In this document: piece by piece, positions 55,756 to 64,000 of the stretch | How positions within the stretch are numbered: position 1 is the stretch's first letter | How the letters are laid out: the number at the start of each line of letters is the position of its first letter | Assembly (NCBI RefSeq): GCF_033807715.1 | Contig: NC_084610.1 | Coordinates: forward strand, 5,203,769 to 5,267,768 | Length of the DNA: 64,000 bases | Source: Cololabis saira | Taxonomy: Eukaryota; Chordata; Actinopteri; Beloniformes; Belonidae | Reading direction: 5' to 3' | Made by a program: the position numbers and the translations under genes | The notes under the pieces: generated by a model | The model's input: the letters and a program-made list of their open reading frames with translations, nothing else | The model's database searches: none | What the model was told of the DNA's origin: nothing

Positions 55756-58506
55756 GACAAATACGGAATCAATCTTTATTTATATTAAATTAAAAATATA
55801 TTTTTGACAGATTCATGTAACAAACATGAGGAACGGTATTTCTATGATATAAAGCTTTGGGTATGGTTTTAAAATACTCAGAGATGGCCAGCAATGACCA
55901 TGTTGGATAAAAGGGATCAGGGGAGAAAAGTGTTGAAAGGTGAAAAAGGAGCAGATGATAATAACTTCTCTCCAATAAGTGTCCGCTAAAAGCATGCAAA
56001 ATAAACTAGAAGTTGAATGGAAACAAGTTGACTTGAGAAAGTTGTACTCTGCCTTTCAGGAAAGAGGAGGTTTGACTTGGCTCAGTAATATTTCTAAGCA
56101 GAGGACGTAACACTTGATCCCAGACGTAGTCGTCTGGGTTAGTTGGCAGCACTGGTTTCAGTTTTATGAGGATAACAAGAAGAAACTGATATGGAGGGAA
56201 ATAAGTTCACTTGTTCTGGTTTTACTGCTGCAGGCGTCCGGGCGTCCAAACGGACCGTCATCCTGCCGCCATCACGTTTCTAGAGTTTTACAGTGTTCAC
56301 CTAAACTGAAACATTACATGAGGACGGTCACAAAGGGCCGAACTTGGGCCACTGAACAGAGTTTCACATGAGAAAGGATCAACAAGCACTTTTGAAATCA
56401 AATCCCCATTAATCCAAAGGTACACTTACATAAAGCAAATATGTACGCCTCTTTTTGTACAATTCGTTATAAGCAGGAGAAAACAGCAGTAGGAGAGAAG
56501 ACCAATATAAATTCAAAGCATTGCCTCTGTATTTACAAATTCCCCACGTTGGCCATTTCAGTGCTTTTATAAAAATACTATTCACATTTGTGTTGAAGTC
56601 TTTTAGATAAATTTTGGAGGAAACCCCAAAGATTCTGTACAATTACACAGATCTGGTAATTAAAACATGGAAAGATGAGTAACGGCCTTCACTTATAAGT
56701 GATGATTTGTGCAATTTAAAACGCGAACAACTAAAAATTGTAGCTAGAATTATAAACATGTTAAATAATGTACAGTAGCTGACACAATAGTGGGGGAAAA
56801 AATACATCCTGGATAGTATGGACAAAATTAATATGAAAAAGACTATATACGATTACTACACACACGCACACACACACACGCACGCACAAAAAGAAAATTT
56901 TCAGTAATAATAGTTACCAGTTTGTGCTGCTAAACTTAGTAAAAAATATCAATTTAATCTGTCCTACACCGAACAGAAGTCCTACACTGAAACTGGTGTT
57001 TTTTGCCTCATTGTATGTTGAAAAGTTTCAACTCGTGCGCTGGAGACGCTGTGCTAGCATCCACGCAAGAACGCAAGAAATAAAAATGCCATCGGGCTTT
57101 TGAAATAGGAGCTGCTTTCAGTTGTTGGAATATGTAGTAAAAGTGTATCCGCTACGAAGGTAGACTGTTATGAGAATAGATCATCTCCATGGCAACCATG
57201 AGCTGGCGTTAGCAAACTCAACCCGTTTGTAAAGAACTGCACTTTCTTGTGTTGACCACCAGGGGGCATCGTTTGTTTTTCATATGGGTTAAGAGATGGC
57301 GAGGGGAAACAAAGAGGTAATATCATGAAAATAAACAGTCTCACTGGCTGCAGAAGCAACGCCATCTGGCTGTGAGCCACGCTCAAACCAAATGCCAATT
57401 TCTGCATTTATTCATGGCTGATCCTCGTCAATTTACGTTTGACAGATTGAGCTGGTGAGACACCAGACACAACAATATCTGTTTTTCTCGATAAAAGTGG
57501 CCCCCGACTCGTATGATATTGCCTAAACCCATGAAGGTCGTGGGTACACATTGGTACCGTGGTTTGAATCATGTGCGAAGAGAAGAAGTGAATTTCAGAA
57601 GATGAAATGGACACCGCCTATCCGTTTTGTAAGGATAACAACTGAACAAAAATCCGTAATGGCAAGATATAGCTACAGTTTGTGAACTGCAAAGCGAGTC
57701 CCGTACTTAAATATTTGAATGCTAATCTTCTGCACTCTCAAAACGTTTAGGTAGAGTTGTGATCTCAACAATCCACCTGAAAATATGGCACTCTGGAGCG
57801 CTGCACTTCTGAAACGCTACACAGGGAGATCCAAAGCCTCGCTGAGGACAGACTGATGGAGGTTGGTTGCACCGTGTAGGAAGCATCGCGAGGCATAAAG
57901 TTCAACTTGTCAGGTGTCGACACAAACTTCAGCCAATCAAATCCTCTATCTGGCAGGTTGATGTATAATTGGTTGTTTGTTGGTATGATGAAAGTGTTGG
58001 TGAGGTGAACGGCAGTAAACCACTCAATTAAGTACCATGCAAATGTCTAAAAGACTGTGAGGTCAGTTCGCAGAGGATGATGATATATTCAAGACTCGGT
58101 CCATGGTAATAATGAAATAGAAAAGAATGTATGTGCTCTCAAGACCATGCAAAACCGACAGGTACCTTTGTCTTCTTTTGCCATATGGTTTATCTGTCGG
58201 TAGTACCAACTACAATATAAAATGCTTAAGACAGCAGAAAGTGCCTCAAATAATATCTAATGTCATGTCATAAATGGTTATTTTGTGTAAACAATGCCAA
58301 CGGGTAGAATGTTTCCCAACTGGACATGCTTGTGGATGAAAAATCCCCCCCAGGTAGATACAGAAAGGGTCTTAAACATTGCTGTAGCTTACTTTTAAAT
58401 TGCCATTAGGTAAATAAAAAAGAAACTGCCAAAGATTCTGTCTCAAACCCACTTTATGTAGCAGTACCACTTCTGACCACAGGGGGAGAACACATATCTA
58501 GAAAGT
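55756..58506 (-). other. Repeat-free 2.7 kb block, probable long 3' UTR
   Basis: No transposon piece is recognised in 2.7 kb, whereas the rest of the window has one every kilobase or so. Openings are short. On the minus strand it runs from just after an exon-like block (58507-58746) to a well-placed poly(A) signal. This is inference from repeat exclusion and the signal; no conserved UTR motif was identified. Confidence 0.4.
55775..55780 (-). terminator. Poly(A) signal, minus strand
   Basis: On the minus strand AATAAA lies within ATATAAATAAAGATTG. It is followed after about 20 nt by a GT-rich stretch (TTTGGTGTTGATTGTTTG), a normal layout for cleavage and polyadenylation. Confidence 0.5.
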
Positions 58507-58746
58507 TCATCCACCAAACACTGGCATAAGATACACTGAAGTGCCTCTAATGGGACAAAGTGGTATTCCAGTAGCGGGAGTTGTGGGTAGATGTTTTGAG
58601 GTTGGATCGTTGGTGCGAGTCTCCATTACCATGAATGTTAAAATGGCCTTCAGGAACCTTGGCGGGGTGAAAAACGTCCCTGCTGCAGGAGAGGAACTCA
58701 AGTTGGCCAACAGGAACCTCCTGGTGGGGGAGGTCTCTGCTCTCTT
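58507..58746 (-). CDS. Possible terminal exon, product not recognised
   Basis: The minus-strand acceptor-like TGATTGTAATTTAG is followed by 200-240 nt open in two frames. One ends RYWNTTLSH then TAG at 58547; the other ends VYLMPVFGG then TGA at 58507. The plus strand is also open (58541-58750). Nothing matches a family I know, and the true frame cannot be chosen by eye. The case rests on the acceptor, the openness and the downstream UTR-like block. Confidence 0.25.
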   Translation of the reverse strand, partial: KRAETSPTRRFLLANLSSSPAAGTFFTPPRFLKAILTFMVMETRTNDPTSKHLPTTPATGIPLCPIRGTSVYLMPVFGG

Positions 58747-59242
58747 CTAAATTACAATCAGCAGTCAACGTTAATCATGTGACCACAACTCATTAGACTA
58801 TTTGGACCAGAGACATTTTGCTATAGGTACATTTGATGGAGTTGGAGATTACAAGAAGAAAAGACAGATGGACCAGCGAGTCGGTTAAGGTCTTGTTGGT
58901 GATTTATGTCAATTTAACGGCGGTCTGGCTGGGTTTTCCTTATCTAATCTCAACCAGTACAAATGCGGTGTATTTAAAAGAAAAACCAAAAAAAAAAAAC
59001 GCATCCATATTTTACGTAGTTTCTATTTCTCTTTATTCTTTAACTGGATTCTTCTTTTTTGTCTTGTTTTATGCTGCTAGCCGTATGCAAAAAGCAAAAA
59101 AATGAACCTTGTGGCCGGCTGTACTACTTCTTCTGTTAAAGGTTCTTGTGTGTAACGGAGAGGCATCGGCCTGTTAGAGGTTCCTGTCTGGCGGTTTTAC
59201 CCCAAACTCCTACTAGTGGAAATGCCTATACAAACACAAACA
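58747..59242. other. Single-copy spacer
   Basis: Nothing recognised; a 90-codon opening at 58833-59105 has no domain apart from a hydrophobic Phe-rich end. Confidence 0.45.
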
Positions 59243-59264
59243 CATATATGTGTGTATATGTATG

Positions 59265-59337
<73 letters not shown>
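59243..59337. repeat. (TA)n microsatellite
   Basis: ATGT-type variants followed by about 36 pure TA units. Confidence 0.97.
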
Positions 59338-59340
<3 letters not shown>

Positions 59341-60482
59341 GCTGAGGCTTGTTTTCTCCTTTTTACTACCATCATCTATTTTCAGTGTCTTAACGCTCAG
59401 ATTTGGCCGTCGCTTCCATCGCTCAGTATAAACAAGCTCAAACACGGCATAAATATTTAACACTGATATTAAAATGCTGTCTCTATTTCATAGAATTAGA
59501 TCTTTAAAAGGGACTACAAAATACTCTCTCATCAATTAATCATTATATCATCAAAGCAACATAAAAAAATACTGTTTGAAGCAAAGAAAAAAAATGAAGC
59601 AAAGAAAAAAAATGAAATAAAGAAAAAAAATTATAAAAATGAAAAAACAAAGCTGAGGACATTCCTGATGCTGGTCAGTACCACCTCTAACGTGTTCTCA
59701 TCTTAAACTCTTGGCCACACTACCTTCCTCATCCTGAATCTTTTGCTTTCTTAAGTGGCAAGTGGCCAGATAAACAAGTTGAATATTTCAGTAGGTAAGT
59801 GTGGAAATGTTCTCTTCTACCCGCAACTCTGATCAAAGTGCTCCATGGGGAGGAAAAACATATACTGCTTTACATGTGCGTAAATAGACATGGTTAAATA
59901 CACAATATAAATAACCAAAGAAGGAAAAAGTAGCTTGAAAGGGGCTGCAGCAGAATGATGAGAAACAGTTGAAACCCTGATCTGGCAATATTTATTTTCT
60001 ACGAATAAAGTCTCGCAAGACAATGTATTAGTGGAAAGTACAAGATATTGTTGTATTTGGAGGATGCTGTTTTCAATCAAGCAGCAGAAAAGTGGAAGGG
60101 TGAGGGAAATGTTGAATCAGATGGCGGTTATTCCTGGCCTTTGTCTGACTATGGAAGTGGAGGCAAATTGTATGGAAAGAACCAGAAAAATCCCCAGGGA
60201 TGACCCAGGTTCATTAAAAGGTGGGTTTGACCAATGGGGGGATACGCCACCTTGACTGGGCTGACTCCACCCAACTCTATTTAGTCCAAATCTGGGTACA
60301 TAAGCATAATGGATAAACCTAGATCACAGGATAAGAGAGGTATCAGTCACAGGCTGCACAACCAACACTAGCCGTGATCCGACCGGTTCGGTGACAGCAG
60401 GAAGTAGCATCGCTTCTCATTCTCAGCGCTCTCTCCGCCCCCAGTCAAAAGCACCTGGCCAGATCTGGGACTTTGCCCAGAG
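59338..60482. other. Single-copy spacer
   Basis: A small A-rich tandem (GAAGCAAAGAAAAAAAAT, three units) lies at about 59578-59632. Otherwise nothing. Confidence 0.5.
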
Positions 60483-61416
60483 TAAGGATGCCCCGATACC
60501 AATACGGCCGATACTGCTCTCATATACTCGTACTCGCAAAGATTCTCCGATACCACGCACCGATACGACTTCATTGTTGTTGTAGTTACTGGTTAGTGAC
60601 TCTAGGGGGAGATGTTGAGCTGCAGTCAGTGGTGATGAGAAGAGAGTGATACATGAGTGAGAAGAGAGTGATACATGATTGAGACTGGCAGCGCCGTTTC
60701 AGGCAAGATAGCGACAATTAATGCCAGCCGGACGTCAGCAGTGTGGACATATTTCAAAATAAGAGACGACGACAGAAGCAAGGCAGACTGAAGCTATGTG
60801 CTGCTAAGGTGTCAATAGGAGGGAAGGAGAATACGTTGTTTAATACCAGCAACTTGGTAAAACATCTCAAGACGCATCATAAAGCTGAGTTTACGGAGTT
60901 TGCTAATGCTACTGCAAGAACACAACAGCCAACATTAGCTCAGGTTCTGCAAAAGAGACGGACGATGTCAAGAGACGACCCACAGGCTGTTAAAATAACG
61001 CAGGCTCTAAGCCGTTATCTAGCGCTGGATGAGCAGCCACTGTCAGCTGGAGAAGACCAAGGATTTCACCATCTTCTTCTTTTGCCGTCTTCTACTCGAG
61101 CCGTGATATGATGTTTCATTGATATGTTATATGTTTGATATTTTCTTAAATGTGAAAACAGTGCCAGCGTGGAGCCTTTTTATTTACACAGAAAGATTAT
61201 TTTTTGTTTAAAATAGTTATTCTACTCATTTTATTTATTTTTATTGAATTTATCTGTTGCAAATAAAACCTGCCTTCCAATTCATTACATTTTTCATTGC
61301 ATTTTTAGCCTAGTTATTTTTGTGGTAGAAGTATCGTATCGGTACTCGGTATCGGCAAGTACACAAATTAAAATACTCATACTAGGTGTGAAAAAAATGG
61401 TTTTGGGGCATCCCTA
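60483..61416 (+). pseudogene. hAT element with a broken BED-finger remnant, internally deleted
   Basis: Ends TAAGGATGCCCCGATAC and GGTTTTGGGGCATCCCTA are inverted and flanked by perfect 8 bp duplications GCCCAGAG (60475-60482 and 61417-61424). Inside, the plus strand starts VWTYFKIRDDDRSKA (60741-60785), the W-x-Y-F opening of a BED zinc finger. After a frameshift it continues KLCAAKV...NTSNLVKHLKTHHKAEF, with the His pair of the finger. Some 60 further residues follow before the frame runs out. The catalytic hAT domain is wholly missing, so it was deleted before or after insertion. A BED finger binds DNA at transposon ends in intact relatives. Confidence 0.85.
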
Positions 61417-61424
61417 GCCCAGAG

Positions 61425-61776
61425 GCACCTTGGCCCCGGTGAGCTGCTGTAGCCCAGCCAAGGCCTCCAGGTGACCCTCCGCCAGGATTACTGCAGATAA
61501 ACTACAGGATTACTGCAGATAAACTACAGGATTACTGCCCTTCCTGTCACGTATTGTCACTTCTACAATGGTGACAGTTAAGCAAGGCAGATGTAGCCCT
61601 TTGGGAGCAATGTTATCTAACCCCTAACTCTTCATATGCGTGCAACACGCATAAGATGTAAACTAACGAGTATATAGTCGCATACATAGCAAGATGTTGT
61701 ATATAGGCAAGTTTCCATTAGTGGGGGATCAGGGTAAAACCTAGCAGTGTTGACTTGTGAGTCTTTGTGTCTCCAT
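61425..61776. other. Single-copy spacer
   Basis: ACTACAGGATTACTGCAGAT is tandemly repeated twice near 61480-61535. Nothing else seen. Confidence 0.5.
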
Positions 61777-62385
61777 CAGTACGTTTACATGCAGCAGAGA
61801 AATGGGATTTCTGATGGTATCAGATAAACATCCAGAAGACCCAGTCACTTGTCTGAGTTTAAATGCTGTTCAGAGAATCGGATAAATGTCCAGAGCATGG
61901 CTGACTCTGTGACGCTATGTGGTGCTGTAACCATGGTAACCATGGTAACCATTTCAACAAAGAGCCACTTCCAGTTGACGGTTGTTTTGTCTGGTGCCAA
62001 TGTTACGCCTTCCACATATTTTTCCACTTTATTTTGATCTGCTCCGGTGTCCTGATGAAGCTTCTGCCATCTATTTCGCGATCTTTTTAAAGGTGTTTAA
62101 ATAACTATCTAACACACGCCGTCTCCTTTCACGTCCGGGTGAACACCCAGAGGAAATTCTCCAGCATGCGCAGACTGTAATATCCGATGTCTCCGTAAAC
62201 ATGGCGTTAACATTCCGACTGTGAACGAATTATCTAGGTGTTGCTATCCGATTATTAAATGTCCAATATAGGTCCGAAATAGGTCCGAAGTAGATCGGAT
62301 TGAGACGTTTACATGCAGTTTAAAAGTCCGAACGATGTCTTTTACGATCAGAAATGCGATTGAACTGCTGCATGTAAACCCACTG
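61777..62385. mobile_element. MITE with GTTTACATGCAGCAG ends
   Basis: Ends CAGTACGTTTACATGCAGCA and TGCTGCATGTAAACCCACTG are inverted, with further pairing of TTTCTGAT-type words inside. No ORF and no clear target duplication. A triple TAACCATGG repeat lies at about 61929-61952. Confidence 0.75.
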
Positions 62386-64000
62386 CATGACAGAGTCAGA
62401 CGTGGTAGGATCCACTGACTTAGCAAACTACCACTCCATCCCACCTGTTGGTGGGAGTGGACCAGTTTCACTGGTTGCAGGGACTTGTAGACGTGGTCAG
62501 ATACATCTGATACATCCTAGTTCTGGAAAATTCAGGTTTGAAGATGTATAACTCCCCCGGACCCCAGGTAAAGGAAACCTTCCTAATCCAGTAGAAACCC
62601 TTGTAACAGTGACATAAACACATTGGGACACAGCAGTGTCATCTTTGTCACAAAAGATGAAAGTGAATCCAGAAAACATAGGCATCAAAACACAAGTACA
62701 GTAGTCAAAAACTCCCTATACTGTATATGTGCTAATTAAAATTCAGTGTCAGTGACATACAAGTCACAAGTTACAGCTGCACGTGAAAAAAAAAAAACAT
62801 GACAAGACTTCATAATTGTCACATTTATCAATATTTGAACGACTGTGAAAAAATTCCAACAATGTTCAAACCAGTCTCCTAAAACTGGTAATAAAGTAAA
62901 CTGAGATTTAGTTTTTCTAGGTGTTGTTCACAATGGAACCACTATATGGATCCACCAGACGTTTCCCGGGCCGTGAACCCAATGAAACAACTGAATGAGC
63001 CGTTAGAAAACAGATAGCTGAGGTCCAAGTCATGCTGAACCGAGGTTTTATGATTCTCTTAAGTGAATATTATCATTATTATTATTTGAATGCTGCAAAG
63101 TACATACTTATTAAATTAAGCCATGAAACATGTTGTCAGAGGTATGTACATACGCTGCAGTAGTACATGAGGATGCACGTTTTTAATTGAAATATGACCC
63201 ACAAATGTCATAAGAAGTCAACCAAGTTACCAAGACACTAACATCAGAAAGGCTTTCAATGTGTGGTGAAGGTTTTATTTTTTAAATCTTTTTTATTTTT
63301 CACTGCACCTGCATATCGTACTGTAAGTAGAGTATGAAACCAAAACTAATCAGATTAAACAAACAATTTAACAAAAACCTTGGTCCTTGGTTTGAAGAGT
63401 TAGGCATGAAACTATCAAGAGACAGGAAAATGACTTTGGTTGGATGTGGTAAAAAATCGTGGCTCTTGGGTGAATATTAAGACAATATTGTATTTAGTAT
63501 TCCTCTTTCCCTAATCACAATCATATACTGCAAATGCCAACACAACAGCCTGGAGCAGATCTCCCCGGGGGACAATCCCAAGCTAACTGAGACGCACAAC
63601 CTCTATAGTGAGTCCTGGCTCTTTCTTGGGGTCTCAACATCCACCCTGGACGGTATCAGGAAACATCTGGACTAGGGTTGCTCTCAATCCAAGGCTAGCA
63701 ACGTAAACACTCACAGATTTTTCCCAAAATATGGTTATCTGCATCTGAGTATTACCTCGATGTCGCATCCAGTACTGCGCAACATTTATTTTTGAAGTCC
63801 AATTCTTTCTTGTTGTCACAGAATACTGCCTTGCAACTTCCTGTTTTGATTTGGCAGGTGAGGACACAGTGACATAAGAGTCGTTGGACTTCCATCTCAC
63901 ATCAGCACTACCTTGGCAGGTATGGTATGGAAACAATACTCAGTAGTTGCTGATACCCAAAGCCCACCCAGTCAAGCACATCCAAGTGGGCAAAATCAGG
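62386..64000. other. Single-copy stretch to window end
   Basis: No gene recognised. 63540-63670 has a faint resemblance to the inverted Rex3-type LINE end (GGGTCTCAACATCCACCCTGG), too weak to call. A 100-codon minus-strand opening at 63634-63936 has no domain. Confidence 0.45.

Noticed and set aside
58541..58750. Plus-strand 69-codon opening opposite the possible terminal exon
   Set aside because: No splice or start support and no known domain; left as an alternative reading of the same block.
63540..63670. Possible Rex3-type LINE end near the window edge
   Set aside because: Only scattered word matches; too weak without an alignment.

Overview
The window reads as teleost fish nuclear DNA. 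It is AT-rich, has no dense ORFs, and is full of families typical of ray-finned fish genomes: Tc1/mariner remnants, hAT and PIF/Harbinger MITEs, a Rex3/RTE-type LINE with a GGAT-type tail, an L2-type LINE end, a Ty3/gypsy-type LTR and a tRNA-derived SINE. It also holds a C2H2 zinc-finger exon of the kind found in expanded fish clusters and the tail of an ITIM-bearing immunoglobulin-family receptor. No species can be named from the sequence alone. No intact protein-coding gene lies wholly inside the window.

Layout. (1) 1-4503 is a large fold-back structure: two inverted arms of a ~360 bp tandem unit with a tRNA-like head, joined by an inverted pair of ~28 bp minisatellites. (2) 4.5-12.1 kb is gene-relic territory: a Tc1 transposase remnant, a truncated zinc-finger terminal exon with its poly(A) signal, then a minus-strand receptor relic (Ig fragment, membrane span, three ITIM-like tail exons). 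Two MITEs sit in its introns and a repeat block cuts its ectodomain. (3) 12-25 kb is transposon-rich, single-copy DNA: two hAT MITEs of one family with perfect 8 bp target duplications, two copies of a palindromic MITE, and a Rex3 tail whose microsatellite was invaded by another hAT MITE. (4) 25.8-28.6 kb lies between direct copies of one segment. It contains 83 nt of the 18S rRNA 3' end followed by a Ty3/gypsy-type 3' LTR. (5) 30-40 kb holds a Rex3 reverse-transcriptase remnant split by a DNA element with an expanded 10 bp minisatellite, a Harbinger MITE, a Tc1 remnant and a TTAA-flanked element, several of them nested. (6) 40-55 kb is mostly single-copy DNA with scattered elements, including a Harbinger MITE carrying a complete SINE with a 14 bp target duplication. 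(7) 55.7-58.8 kb is repeat-poor and looks like a long 3' UTR of a minus-strand gene. (8) 59-64 kb holds a TA microsatellite, a deleted hAT element with a broken BED finger, a palindromic MITE and single-copy DNA.

The sequence gives relative ages: satellite arms before the hAT fragment inside them; Rex3 tail before hAT; Rex3 body before the minisatellite element; Harbinger MITE before SINE; TTAA element before its internal passenger. Family names come from motif memory and terminal structure, not from a search. I found no operon-like or defence-like system. The strongest candidates for something undescribed are the fold-back composite, the 18S fragment beside the LTR, and the modular dispersed repeat seen at 9.9, 24, 26.4 and 42 kb.
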